This document shows, piece after piece, positions 14,961-22,718 of a DNA stretch of 30,282 nt; position 1 is the first letter of the stretch; each line of letters begins with the position of its first letter. Position numbers and translations under genes: made by a program. Source of the DNA: an uncultured Candidatus Melainabacteria bacterium. GTDB lineage: Bacteria > Cyanobacteriota > Vampirovibrionia > Gastranaerophilales > Gastranaerophilaceae. Location of the stretch: positions 1 to 30,282 of the forward strand of contig CAKUUY010000022.1 of NCBI GenBank assembly GCA_934693235.1, read 5' to 3'. The notes beneath the pieces are model-generated. The model was not told where the DNA came from, did no database searches, and was given only the letters and a program-made list of their open reading frames with translations.

Positions 14961-15010
14961 CACTTACTGATCGTTTGTGAAGAATGCTTTCTCCCCGAAA
15001 GGCGATGGAA
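14939..15010 (+). repeat. Module A repeat forming the 3' end of the Fe-S protein gene
   Basis: CCCTCATCCGCATTCGTAAC begins the copy and CTTTCTCCCCGAAAGGCGAT ends it. The TAA in its ATTCGTAA core is the stop codon of the upstream gene, so the last residues (FPHPHS) are repeat sequence. Confidence 0.8.
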
Positions 15011-15047
15011 AATATTACAATAATAAAAATAGATAAAATTTAAAAGA

Positions 15048-15263
15048 TTATTTAGTCCAAACAGAATTGATATCAATATCAAGAGCCATGCAGATTTTTA
15101 CGACAATAACAATAGTTGGATTTGCTTTTCTGTTTTCAATCATGTTGAGATATTTAGTCGAAATATCAACCATTTCAGCAAGTTTTTCTTGGGAAAGCCT
15201 TTTTTTAAGGCGAGCAATTCTTATATTGTCTGCAACTTTTTCTAAAATAAATTTATCGTCCAT
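15048..15263 (-). CDS. XRE-family HTH regulator divergent from a pilin gene
   Basis: A 71-aa protein that is essentially one HTH_XRE/Cro domain: VADNIRIARLKKRLSQEKLA, then EMVDISTKYLNMIENRKANP, then a helical tail with DIDINSVW. The pattern SQEKLAE-x-V-D-IS-x-x-Y-L-x-x-IE is typical of small phage-type or restriction-control regulators. No effector or oligomerisation domain is present. A perfect 18-bp palindrome (15290-15307) lies 27 bases before its start, in the 187-bp gap shared with the divergent pilin gene, and suggests autoregulation plus pilin control. No Shine-Dalgarno is visible before the ATG. Confidence 0.9.
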   Translation of the reverse strand: MDDKFILEKVADNIRIARLKKRLSQEKLAEMVDISTKYLNMIENRKANPTIVIVVKICMALDIDINSVWTK

Positions 15264-15289
15264 ATAAATATACTACGCAACTTGACAGA

Positions 15290-15307
15290 TATAATGTATC
15301 CATTATA
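15290..15307. promoter_or_regulatory. Perfect palindrome between XRE and pilin genes (candidate operator)
   Basis: TATAATG-TATC-CATTATA is a perfect 7-bp inverted repeat with a 4-nt spacer. On the minus strand it contains a TATAAT that could be the -10 of the XRE gene, so binding here would block that promoter. Confidence 0.5.
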
Positions 15308-15376
15308 ATTTAATTATCATGAACTATATTTCAATAAATAGAAATATAATTTGTTTTATGGAAGTATACTGCTATG

Positions 15377-15404
15377 TTGAAAATGTCCTAAAACATTGTA
15401 TAAT
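15377..15404 (+). promoter_or_regulatory. Promoter of the pilin gene at 15451
   Basis: TTGAAA at 15377-15382, 16-bp spacer, TATAAT at 15399-15404. The leader is about 40 nt with AAAAAGGA before the ATG. Confidence 0.7.
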
Positions 15405-15450
15405 GAGAAGTATATCATCATAAAAATAATAATAAAAAGGAATTAATGCT

Positions 15451-16245
15451 ATGAAACAAAAACTCTTTACTGATACGAACCATTCACCAAAACGCAAACT
15501 TGCTTTCACTCTCGCCGAAGTCCTAATTACTCTTGCGATTATTGGTGTTGTTGCAGCGATGACCTTGCCAATATTAATTCAAAAATATCAAAAACAAGTC
15601 TGGGTTAGTCAGTTAGAGAAATCTGTATCTACTTGGGATAACGGTTTCAAAATGATGTTAGCAGATGCTGGAACGGCTAACTTGTTTGATACTGAATTTT
15701 GGAATAAGCTCGGAGTGGGAGAAGATTCTTATGATTATGCTTGTGATAGCGAGACGGATAATGATGAAATATTAAAAAAATATTTTAATATTTTGAGTTT
15801 TGGATATGTTAAAGATGGTTCTTCGAAAGATTGTAGTTTTGAGATGTATGAAAATGGTGGTAGTGAATCTTTTTATAAAAGTCTTGACGGAAAGAGTTAT
15901 CCTTTAGCAGCACCTTTAGCAAGAAAAGTTCAAATGGCGGATGGGACAACTGTTGGTCTACATCTTTTCTCAAAGTCTTCTAATTATCAAGAAATTTTTC
16001 CTGATTATGCTGGGGTAGTTTTAATAGATGTAAATGGACAAAATAAAGGACCTAATCAATGGGGAAGAGATGCTTTCATGTTGTATGTCAATAAGAAAGG
16101 TTATTTAGTACCTGCGTTTTCTTATGAAAAACTCAAAAAACAGCCAGTTTTTTGTGGAGATTTTGAAACGGGAGATATTAATGGTGCATCGGGTTTTGGT
16201 TGTGAAGCTCGTATAATTCATGATGGATGGAAGATGAATTATTAA
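15451..16245 (+). CDS. Pilin-like protein (prepilin N-terminal cleavage domain)
   Basis: A 264-aa protein. An 18-residue basic leader (MKQKLFTDTNHSPKRKLA) is followed by FTLAEVL...AIIGVVAAMTLP, a prepilin cleavage signal with Ala at -1 and Glu at +5. Beyond the helix it diverges from the other three pilins (QKYQKQVWVSQLEKSVSTWD). It keeps the shared DVNGQNKGPNQWGRD loop at about residues 190-205, before a C-terminal segment with paired cysteines. It has its own promoter and terminator and a divergent XRE neighbour, forming a self-contained cassette. The role in a type IV pilus or pseudopilus is inferred from the N-terminus only. Confidence 0.9.
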   Translation: MKQKLFTDTNHSPKRKLAFTLAEVLITLAIIGVVAAMTLPILIQKYQKQVWVSQLEKSVSTWDNGFKMMLADAGTANLFDTEFWNKLGVGEDSYDYACDSETDNDEILKKYFNILSFGYVKDGSSKDCSFEMYENGGSESFYKSLDGKSYPLAAPLARKVQMADGTTVGLHLFSKSSNYQEIFPDYAGVVLIDVNGQNKGPNQWGRDAFMLYVNKKGYLVPAFSYEKLKKQPVFCGDFETGDINGASGFGCEARIIHDGWKMNY

Positions 16246-16259
16246 AAACAATAACAAAT

Positions 16260-16293
16260 AAGTAGGGCAAAATATTTATCTTGCCCTACTTTT
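16260..16293 (+). terminator. Terminator after the pilin gene
   Basis: A perfect 11-bp stem AAGTAGGGCAA/TTGCCCTACTT with a 10-nt loop, ending in TTTT. The leading A-rich bases give weak function on the other strand at most. Confidence 0.8.
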
Positions 16294-16339
16294 CAAATTT
16301 ATTAAATCTTCTCTTTTATCAGAGAATAGAAATAGGAGA

Positions 16340-16407
16340 TTATTTTCCTAGTCTGTAGGGTGGGGAAAACGCAGTGTCCCCACCACTTTTTAACTTATTT
16401 TCCTAGT
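16340..16407. repeat. Short hairpin element bounded by 13-bp direct repeats at the 3' end of proC
   Basis: TTATTTTCCTAGT occurs at 16340-16352 and exactly again at 16395-16407, where it encodes the last residues and stop of proC. The 42 bases between them hold a hairpin (GGTGGGGA/TCCCCACC, 16359-16384) like that at 171-194. The pattern is that of a small insertion with target duplication. Confidence 0.7.
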
Positions 16408-17207
16408 TCGCAAGCTTTTTTGGTTGTCTTGTCGATTACGTCGTAGAACAATTTGTCAGAATGTTCATCATTCATTACTGAAATTCCTACAAATGTGCAA
16501 CCGCCTTTTGTTGCAACGTTATCGATCAGGGTTTGAACAGGGATTTCTCCTCTTTGCATAACCATTTTAGCTGAACCGATTGCTGTTTGAGTTGCAAGTT
16601 CCAGTGATTTTTCGTAATCCAAACCTAGTTTTTCGCCTGCACGAGCCATATCTTCGATAACTTTGTAGAAAAATGCCGGACCTGAACCGGAAATTGCTGT
16701 AACAATATCCATTTGAGATTCTGATACTTCGATTGCTTTTCCGATATTGGAAAGAAGCTCTAGAACAAATTCTGCATCTTCTTCGCTTGCGTAAGCTCCT
16801 TTGCATACTCCGCTCATTCCCTCAAGAACCAGTGCCGGAGTGTTTGGCATTACTCGAACAACTCTTTGCATACCGATAATTTTTTCTATTTTAGATGTTG
16901 TAACACCTGCGCAAATAGAAACTAAAAGTTTGTCAGGAGTTAATTCGTTTTTAATTTCTTCTAAAACAGCCGGTTCGTAGTTTGGTTTTGTTGCAATGAA
17001 AATAACATCACTTTCCATAACAAGTGCGCGATTGTCTGTGATTACGTCAATTCCGAGTCTTTGTGAAGCTAATTCTGCTATTTCACAATTTACTTCGGAA
17101 CCTTTAATATTTTCTTTTGGTAAAAATTTGGATGAAATGGTGCCTTTAATGATTGCACTAGCCATTTTACCACATCCGATAAACCCGATTTTACATTTTT
17201 TGTTCAT
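16395..17207 (-). CDS. proC: Pyrroline-5-carboxylate reductase
   Basis: A 270-aa cytosolic enzyme, normal length, that reduces pyrroline-5-carboxylate to proline with NAD(P)H. The N-terminal Rossmann motif is GFIGCGKMASAI. VRVMPNTPA follows. The C-terminal dimerisation domain carries the family signature around AISGSGPAFFY and the conserved stretch ending TKGGCTF. It is transcribed alone, away from rpmH. Its stop codon lies inside one copy of a 13-bp direct repeat that bounds a small hairpin element just downstream. A GAGGAG about 14 bases upstream of the ATG is the nearest ribosome site. Confidence 0.97.
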   Translation of the reverse strand: MNKKCKIGFIGCGKMASAIIKGTISSKFLPKENIKGSEVNCEIAELASQRLGIDVITDNRALVMESDVIFIATKPNYEPAVLEEIKNELTPDKLLVSICAGVTTSKIEKIIGMQRVVRVMPNTPALVLEGMSGVCKGAYASEEDAEFVLELLSNIGKAIEVSESQMDIVTAISGSGPAFFYKVIEDMARAGEKLGLDYEKSLELATQTAIGSAKMVMQRGEIPVQTLIDNVATKGGCTFVGISVMNDEHSDKLFYDVIDKTTKKACELGK

Positions 17208-17304
17208 ATTATTTAACCTGCTCCTCTTTTTTAGTTGACTAAAAAGTTTTTTTAATTTACATTGGAATTATACGACAAATATAAATTAAAAGGAATAAAG
17301 AAAA

Positions 17305-17457
17305 ATGAGACGTACACTAGAAGGAACAAAGATTAAAAGACAACGCGTAAGCGGTTTTAGAGCAAGAATGGCAACTCCGGGCGGACAAGAAGTTTTAAAC
17401 AGACGTCGTGCTAAAGGTCGTCATAAATTGGCTATCTCTGCTAAGAAACGTGCTTAA
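17305..17457 (+). CDS. rpmH: 50S ribosomal protein L34
   Basis: A 50-aa very basic protein, MRRTLEGTKIKRQRVSGFRA followed by RMATPGGQEVLNRRRAKGRH and KLAISAKKRA. It is a component of the large ribosomal subunit. The central GFRARMATPGGQEVLNRRRAKGRH-type core is diagnostic in pieces (GFRARM, RRRAKGRH). The RTLEGT start resembles cyanobacterial L34 (RTLGGT) rather than the KRTFQPS start of most bacteria, which supports a cyanobacterial-lineage host. AAGGA lies ten bases upstream. It precedes rnpA, the standard bacterial order, but with an unusually long 227-bp gap that holds hairpins and a repeat. Confidence 0.98.
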   Translation: MRRTLEGTKIKRQRVSGFRARMATPGGQEVLNRRRAKGRHKLAISAKKRA

Positions 17458-17465
17458 TTGAGGTT

Positions 17466-17557
17466 ATTCTTAGGAAATGCTATTTTATTTCCGAAGAATC
17501 TTCAATAAGTAAAAATACTTCAAATACAGCAGGTCTTTTGTTTGGACATGCTGTATT
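17466..17557 (+). other. Two hairpins downstream of rpmH
   Basis: ATTCTT-A-GGAAAT pairs with ATTTCC-G-AAGAAT (17466-17499), and AATACAGCA (17523-17531) pairs with TGCTGTATT (17549-17557). Neither has a strong T-tract, so they may attenuate or process the rpmH-rnpA transcript rather than terminate it. Confidence 0.45.
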
Positions 17558-17600
17558 GTTGTGAGTAAGTTTGAGGGTTGATGGTTTTATGTAGATTGTC

Positions 17601-17670
17601 TCCTCTTCCACAGTTATAACGCTTATCAGCATTTGCAAAGAACTGAGACCTCTTTTAAGAGAGGTGAAAT
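17601..17670 (+). repeat. Degenerate module A repeat upstream of rnpA
   Basis: CCTCTTCCACAGTTATAACG begins it and GACCTCTTTTAAGAGAGGTG, then AAAT, ends it. The spacing and the terminal palindrome match module A, with more divergence than the other copies. Confidence 0.65.
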
Positions 17671-17684
17671 AGAGAATTATAATT

Positions 17685-18041
17685 ATGTTACCAAAACAGT
17701 TCAGACTAAAAAATAAAGCAGCTTTTTCTGCAACATATAAGGTAAAAAACTCAGTCCATAAGGGTGGGGTAACTTTGTTTGCAGGAGTTAAGAAAAAAGA
17801 TAAAGAAAGTCTTACACGTGTCGGATTTGTTGTTTCTAAAAAAACTCACAAACGTGCAGTAAAACGAAATCGTTTGAAACGGCTTATGCGCGAAAGTTAC
17901 AGACTTGCTTTGAAAAATGGTGAGCTTGGAAATTCTCAAGACTATATGTCTTTGGTTTTTGTCGGAATGAACCATGCTTTAGGTAAGAGTTTTGACGAAA
18001 TGCAAAGGATAATTAACAATCTTATACAAAGGTTAAAATAA
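17685..18041 (+). CDS. rnpA: Ribonuclease P protein component
   Basis: A 118-aa basic protein that helps the catalytic RNA mature tRNA 5' ends. The RNR signature is intact (AVKRNRLKRLMRESYR), preceded by VGFVVSKKTHKRAVKRN, and the N-terminus FRLKNKAAFSATY has the family pattern. Length is typical. It follows rpmH. The stop codon overlaps the ATG of the next gene by one base. No strong ribosome site is near the ATG; GAGAGGTG in the upstream repeat is about 18 bases away. Confidence 0.95.
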   Translation: MLPKQFRLKNKAAFSATYKVKNSVHKGGVTLFAGVKKKDKESLTRVGFVVSKKTHKRAVKRNRLKRLMRESYRLALKNGELGNSQDYMSLVFVGMNHALGKSFDEMQRIINNLIQRLK

Positions 18042-18562
18042 TGCTCGAAGGTGTTTTTGCTGAAAATGTTTTGAAACATCCGAATGTTCGTCCGTATCCG
18101 CAACAACCACAAGAAACTTCCGGTTATTATGTTGGCACGCAGGCGATTTATCGTTATTCTTTGAAAGAATCTGATTATCCGACATTAATTATTACTGATC
18201 CTATTTTTGACGGGGCAGGTGGAGTAATAAATTCCGGATATTATGAGCTTGCGTTGTCTGATATGCGTGATTTTTTGATACTTATTCAGTCTAAAAATCC
18301 TGTTGCAGTGATTCCTGTAATAAAAATTGAAGAAGATGCGACAGAACAAGCCAGATTAAACAACAAAAAAGTAAAAAAAGAGTTAAAAAAAGAAGAAAAA
18401 GCTAGAAAAGACACAAACGAAAAACGTGCAAAAGTCGGCATGACTCCTGATACACCTGAAATTCACATGGAAGCTTCTATTGAGTACGATGAAAATGGAC
18501 AATATTATTTAATAAAATATCAAAGAGGTACAATTAAGGCTTGGGGCGCGTTCAAGGGTTAG
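18041..18562 (+). CDS. Conserved-looking hypothetical protein coupled to rnpA
   Basis: A 173-aa protein of no family I recognise. The N-terminal 90 residues are mixed hydrophobic and polar (TQAIYRYSLKESDYPTLIIT, GGVINSGYYELALSDMRDF), followed by a buried-looking strand pair (PVAVIPVIKIEED). A highly charged Lys/Glu helix (about 105-140, VKKELKKEEKARKDTNEKR) may form a coiled coil. The end, YYLIKYQRGTIKAWGAFKG, looks like a beta-hairpin. There is no signal peptide or membrane segment. Its start overlaps the rnpA stop, so translation is coupled. In most bacteria yidD/yidC follows rnpA; neither is present here. Confidence 0.8.
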   Translation: MLEGVFAENVLKHPNVRPYPQQPQETSGYYVGTQAIYRYSLKESDYPTLIITDPIFDGAGGVINSGYYELALSDMRDFLILIQSKNPVAVIPVIKIEEDATEQARLNNKKVKKELKKEEKARKDTNEKRAKVGMTPDTPEIHMEASIEYDENGQYYLIKYQRGTIKAWGAFKG

Positions 18563-18675
18563 AGAGTTTTTTGGTTAATATAAAAATAATTGTAAAGTTT
18601 TTTGAAATAGGTAGCAAAAAATATTTTCCTTTGTTTTAAAATGAATGTAGATACATTTAATTATTTGGTGAAAAA

Positions 18676-20421
18676 ATGAAAGTTAGTAGATTACAGCGTG
18701 ATATTACCCTTAATCAGGGTTCTTCAAGGCTCCATTCGGACCCTCAGACATTCAGGGAGAAAAATAAGGGAGCATATAACGACAATAGAGGATATAATGC
18801 AGATTTTAACGGCAGTTTTACGGGAAAGAGTGAGACTGCCGTTAATACTATAAAAAAAGGCGGCGGTATCCTTACAAGCAAATGGTTTAACAAACTTGCA
18901 AAATACTCAGACGAACATAATATTGCAACCAACGCACTTATCGCACTTGGACTTGCAGGTGTGCTCAGACCGGCTACAATTATGACTCTTCCGGGGAAAA
19001 AAGATAAGGAAGATAAAATTTACGCATCAGGTCACTCAATGGCATCTGCAATTATAGGCTTTATTGCGTCAGTTATTATTACCAGCCCTCTTGATGTAGC
19101 TGTTAAAAAATTGTTTGATACAGACGACGGCAATACTAAAGAATACAGTAAAAAGCTTGTGGAATTGTTTGAAAAGGAAAAATCTCTTGAAGCAAGAGCT
19201 AATTTGAGAGATGAAGCAGGTAAAATAGTAGATAAAGCTGCAAGAGAAGCTTATAAAGCCGTAAAAAATCACAGAGAAGCTCTTAATACTTTGTCTAAAA
19301 ACATTCTGGATTGGGTTATTGCAGTTCCAAGATCAATTCTTACAATTGCATTAATTCCGCCGATTTTGAAATATGTATTCGGTGTTGAAAAGAAAAAGAA
19401 ACCTGAAGCTCCAATCGCAAATGCAAATGTTGCACCGACTTCTATGGACTTTATAAATAAACCTGTATTCAAAGAATTGAAAGATGGTGGTATTACAAAA
19501 TCAGGAGGTCAACCTAATTTTACAGGTAAAGCTGATTTGGCTAAAGATGTCGGAGAAGCAGCTCAAGCTGCAGTTAGAACAGCAGAGGAAAAGTCTAGCA
19601 TATTTAAACCGTTATCTGACTTTTATGATAAATTTACAGATTCTATTGCTAAAAACTTTACGTCAAAAGTTGTTGACAGCAAACCAATGAACTACATTGC
19701 AGATAAATTTAAAAATAGTAATAACTTGTTCCAACACTGTTTGACAATCGGTTCAATGATTACAAGTGGTTTGTATATGGAAAAGACTTTAACAAACGAC
19801 AAACTGGATAAAGATAGAAAGAAAACTCTTGCTGTTAACCAAGGCTTGACATTCGCTTTATCAACTGCAGGTGCTTATACTCTTGACCAATACGTTAAAA
19901 ACTGGTGGGAAAATACAACAGCCAAATTTGTAGGATATCAAATTAATGACGAACAATTCAGTGATAACTATAAAAATATTAACAAAGGCATTGAAGAAAT
20001 CAACAAGAAACTAAAACAAAATCCACAAGCTGACGTTAATGAAATTGTAGAACAAGTAAAAGATACTTTAAAAATGCCAAAACAAGGTGAAAAAGGTTAC
20101 GCAGGTTATACCGAGTACCTTGAACACGCTGTAAAAGGTGCAATTGAAGATGCTAAAGACGCTGAAACTTCTTTAAAATCAGTTAGTCGTTTAGACCTTG
20201 GCAAATATATCAAAAAGTTAACTCAAAACAAAATTATTCCTGAAATATCAGGTGAGTTGTCAAGCAAAATTAAAGGGATGAAAGCTTTAAGATCAATGTT
20301 AGTGTTCGGATTTGTTTACAGATTCTTTGTTCCGGTAGTTGTAACAAAGCCTGCTAACTGGTTATGTGAAAAATATCTTTCTCAAAAACAATCAAAGACA
20401 GAAGAAGTAAAAAATGCTTAA
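18676..20421 (+). CDS. Large multi-pass membrane protein of unknown function
   Basis: A 581-aa protein not recognised. The N-terminus (1-60) is polar and unusual, with NADFNGSFTGK at about 41-51. A related PNFTGK recurs near 278. Hydrophobic stretches are seen near 84-104, 121-142, 213-236, 350-368, 385-400 and 540-565. Charged helical segments rich in Lys/Glu/Ala separate them (about 150-205, 430-530). There is no cleavable signal. It has GGTGA five bases before the ATG and a terminator after it, so it seems to be a single-gene unit. Proteins with an FTGK-like N-terminal motif may be a lineage-specific family; that is a recollection, not shown here. Confidence 0.8.
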   Translation: MKVSRLQRDITLNQGSSRLHSDPQTFREKNKGAYNDNRGYNADFNGSFTGKSETAVNTIKKGGGILTSKWFNKLAKYSDEHNIATNALIALGLAGVLRPATIMTLPGKKDKEDKIYASGHSMASAIIGFIASVIITSPLDVAVKKLFDTDDGNTKEYSKKLVELFEKEKSLEARANLRDEAGKIVDKAAREAYKAVKNHREALNTLSKNILDWVIAVPRSILTIALIPPILKYVFGVEKKKKPEAPIANANVAPTSMDFINKPVFKELKDGGITKSGGQPNFTGKADLAKDVGEAAQAAVRTAEEKSSIFKPLSDFYDKFTDSIAKNFTSKVVDSKPMNYIADKFKNSNNLFQHCLTIGSMITSGLYMEKTLTNDKLDKDRKKTLAVNQGLTFALSTAGAYTLDQYVKNWWENTTAKFVGYQINDEQFSDNYKNINKGIEEINKKLKQNPQADVNEIVEQVKDTLKMPKQGEKGYAGYTEYLEHAVKGAIEDAKDAETSLKSVSRLDLGKYIKKLTQNKIIPEISGELSSKIKGMKALRSMLVFGFVYRFFVPVVVTKPANWLCEKYLSQKQSKTEEVKNA

Positions 20422-20442
20422 ACAAAAATAATTAAACGATAA

Positions 20443-20471
20443 AGGAGCGGCGAGTCAGTCGCTCTTTTTTG
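20443..20471 (+). terminator. Terminator after the large membrane protein gene
   Basis: GGAGCG...CGA pairs with TCG...CTC with one bulged G (GAGCGGCGA / TCGCTC), followed by six T. Confidence 0.7.
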
Positions 20472-20518
20472 TTGTCTGAAAAATATTACGACTTTTGTAG
20501 TATTTTATCTTTGATTAC

Positions 20519-20547
20519 TTGAAAAAAAAGTGATTTTATAGTATATT
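20519..20547 (+). promoter_or_regulatory. Promoter of the HEAT-repeat/queC operon
   Basis: TTGAAA at 20519-20524, 17-bp spacer, TATATT at 20542-20547, 23 bases before the GTG start. Confidence 0.6.
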
Positions 20548-20570
20548 TTCGCATTAGATAAGGTGACAGA

Positions 20571-21515
20571 GTGGGAAAAGATCTGAATTTAGATTTAATA
20601 GCAAAAGAATGCGGAGTGCCAAATGCATCTGACACTCAAACTGTTATTTCTAATATTCAGGCGCTTGATGAGGTTTATGAATCTGAAAACCTTGTTAAAA
20701 TTTATAATTATCTTCTGTCACTTTCAAAAAATCCTGAAGTTTTAATGGTGTTAATTCAGTGTGAAGACAGATTTAGGAACAAATCTTCTCTAGAAATTTT
20801 GTTGGATTTATTATTGATGAAAAATCTAAATTCAGACGAAAAAGATTTGTACATAAATGTTCGAGCAATGTGTGCCAAAGCTATTGCTAATCTTAAAGAT
20901 ACATCGGCTGTAACGCCGCTTTTATATTGTCTTAATAACAAGGATGAAAATTATAAGGTTAGGCTGGCATGTGCGGATGCTTTAGGTAGAATTGGAGATA
21001 GGTATGCAGTTGCACCATTAATTGAAGTTGTTAAAGATGAGGATGAAAAATCTGTTTATCTCAGAGAGACAGCAGCATCAGCTCTTGGAATGTTGGGGGA
21101 TTTGCGTGCGGTAGACCCACTTGTCAGTATATTGGAAGCTCAAAAGGGTATTTGGAATAAGTTTACATTTTTAAAAGAACGAGTAATTGAAGCGCTTGGA
21201 AAACTTAGACTTGATGATAATGAGAGGGTTTTTAATGCATTGAAAAATTCTCTTGTAGATGAATCTCCGCAAATTAGAATTAATGCAATAGAAGCGATTA
21301 TGGACAGTGACAATCCACAAGCTGTTGATACAATAAAGACTTGTTTATTGGAAGATGAAAATGAAGAAGTGAAGAGAAATGCCCTTATTGCACTTTACAA
21401 TCTTGTCGGTCGTGAGATTTTGGATGAAGTTGCAAATGGACAGAATTTTTCAGACAACCTGAAAATGGAAGCTGTTTCTATGATTTCTGAATACGAGGAT
21501 GAAGAAGATGAGTAA
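20571..21515 (+). CDS. HEAT-repeat protein
   Basis: A 314-aa protein built from tandem alpha-helical HEAT (PBS-lyase-like) repeats from about residue 95 on: SAVTPLLYCLNNKDENYKVR, then LACADALGRIGDRYAVAPLI, then TAASALGMLGDLRAVDPLV, then RINAIEAIMDSDNPQAVDTI. Each repeat has the D-x-x-A/V-x-x-P-L-I plus R-x-x-A-x-x-A-L-G pattern. The family provides binding surfaces; cyanobacterial relatives include phycobilin lyases CpcE/F, but no pigment proteins are here and a scaffold role is more likely. The start is GTG, with AAGGTG nine bases upstream. The C-terminal end overlaps the queC start, so it is the first gene of an overlapping four-gene operon. Confidence 0.9.
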   Translation: MGKDLNLDLIAKECGVPNASDTQTVISNIQALDEVYESENLVKIYNYLLSLSKNPEVLMVLIQCEDRFRNKSSLEILLDLLLMKNLNSDEKDLYINVRAMCAKAIANLKDTSAVTPLLYCLNNKDENYKVRLACADALGRIGDRYAVAPLIEVVKDEDEKSVYLRETAASALGMLGDLRAVDPLVSILEAQKGIWNKFTFLKERVIEALGKLRLDDNERVFNALKNSLVDESPQIRINAIEAIMDSDNPQAVDTIKTCLLEDENEEVKRNALIALYNLVGREILDEVANGQNFSDNLKMEAVSMISEYEDEEDE

Positions 21516-22167
21516 TGGAATAATTTTGTTATCAGGTGGACTGGATTCTCTTGTTAGTCTTGGTTTGGGAATTGAAAAATATGGAATTTCACTCGCTTTG
21601 ACATTTGATTATGGGCAAAAAGCACTTGAACAGGAAGTTTCTACGTCAAAAAATATTTGTGATTATTATAAAATTGAACATAAGGTAATAAAACTGGATT
21701 GGTTAAAAGATGTGACCCATACGGCTTTGGTAAAAGGTAATGACTTGCCACAAGGAATTGATAATCCTGAACAGTCTGCAAAAAGTGTTTGGGTCCCGAA
21801 TAGAAATGGTTTGTTTTTAAATATTGCCGGCAGTTTTGCTGATGGTAATAATTATGATTACATAATAATTGGTGCAAATAAAGAAGAGGGACAGACTTTC
21901 CAAGATAACACTCAAGAATTTATTGATAGAATAAATGCAGAATTTGAGTATTCAACTCAAAAACATCCGAAAGTTGTTGCCCCCTTGATAAATTCTAATA
22001 AGAATGATATAGTAAAACTGGCGTTAGAACATAATATTCCGCTAGAATATGTCAGAAGTTGTTATGATAGCGGAGAAAAACATTGCGGAAGATGTGAATC
22101 TTGTACAAGATTAAAAAATGCACTAATAGCCAATAATGATACTTATTATATAAAGGAACTGTTTTGA
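21508..22167 (+). CDS. queC: 7-cyano-7-deazaguanine synthase
   Basis: A cytosolic enzyme that converts 7-carboxy-7-deazaguanine to preQ0 with ATP and ammonia, on the queuosine pathway. The N-terminal PP-loop is LLSGGLDSL. The zinc site near the C-terminus is CYDSGEKHCGRCESCTR. Length (219 aa from 21508) is normal. The ATG at 21508 (MSNGIILLSGG) is preferred to the in-frame ATG at 21499 because GAGG at 21495-21498 sits nine bases before it. It overlaps the HEAT gene end by eight bases. No other que gene (queD, queE, queF, tgt) is in the window. Confidence 0.95.
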   Translation: MSNGIILLSGGLDSLVSLGLGIEKYGISLALTFDYGQKALEQEVSTSKNICDYYKIEHKVIKLDWLKDVTHTALVKGNDLPQGIDNPEQSAKSVWVPNRNGLFLNIAGSFADGNNYDYIIIGANKEEGQTFQDNTQEFIDRINAEFEYSTQKHPKVVAPLINSNKNDIVKLALEHNIPLEYVRSCYDSGEKHCGRCESCTRLKNALIANNDTYYIKELF

Positions 22168-22718
22168 AAACACAACTATTAAAACAAGAAATTAAATACG
22201 AAGGTTGGCAACTTTCTCCACACTGGATTTATAAAAATTTTAAAATTCAAGGTGATGCAACTGTTGCGTTTGTAGGAGAGTGCGAAGTTAAGTTAACAGA
22301 AATGGTTGATATTGAGGATGTTATCAATGAAGAACCTATTTACAGCAAGTCTATGTTGAGCTTTATCTCAGAACAATTCAATGTTGGCTTAGTTGAAGGT
22401 GTTTTCAGACAAAGACTTCTTATTTGTATAATTAAAGAAGCTCTTGAAAAAAGAGGCTTTAAAATTACAAGAGATGGAGATGATTTGTTCTTTGACGGTA
22501 GAAAATTAACCGTTTCAATTGCTACGAAATCAATAAATTCTATTTTAATTCATACCGGAATTAATATTGATTCAACCGGAGCACCAGTTAAGGCAAGTGG
22601 ATTGACAAGCGAACTTGGTATTGTTGATATAAAAGAGCTTGCTCAAGAAATTTTGACAAAATATTCAGAAGAGATTGATGATATTGTAATGGCATCAACA
22701 AAAGTTAGAGGTGTGTAA
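22164..22718 (+). CDS. DUF366 family protein
   Basis: A 184-aa protein matching my recollection of DUF366: SPHWIYKNFKIQGDATVAFV near the start, then MVDIEDV, PIYSKSMLSFI, FRQRLLICIIKEAL, GDDLFFDGRKLTVSIAT and a Ser/Thr-x-G-x-P-V segment near residue 140. The biochemical role is not established. The start is TTG, overlapping the queC stop (TTGA), with AAGGA seven bases upstream, so translation is coupled to queC. That coupling suggests a link to deazapurine or nucleotide metabolism. This is context-based inference. Confidence 0.85.
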   Translation: MKTQLLKQEIKYEGWQLSPHWIYKNFKIQGDATVAFVGECEVKLTEMVDIEDVINEEPIYSKSMLSFISEQFNVGLVEGVFRQRLLICIIKEALEKRGFKITRDGDDLFFDGRKLTVSIATKSINSILIHTGINIDSTGAPVKASGLTSELGIVDIKELAQEILTKYSEEIDDIVMASTKVRGV

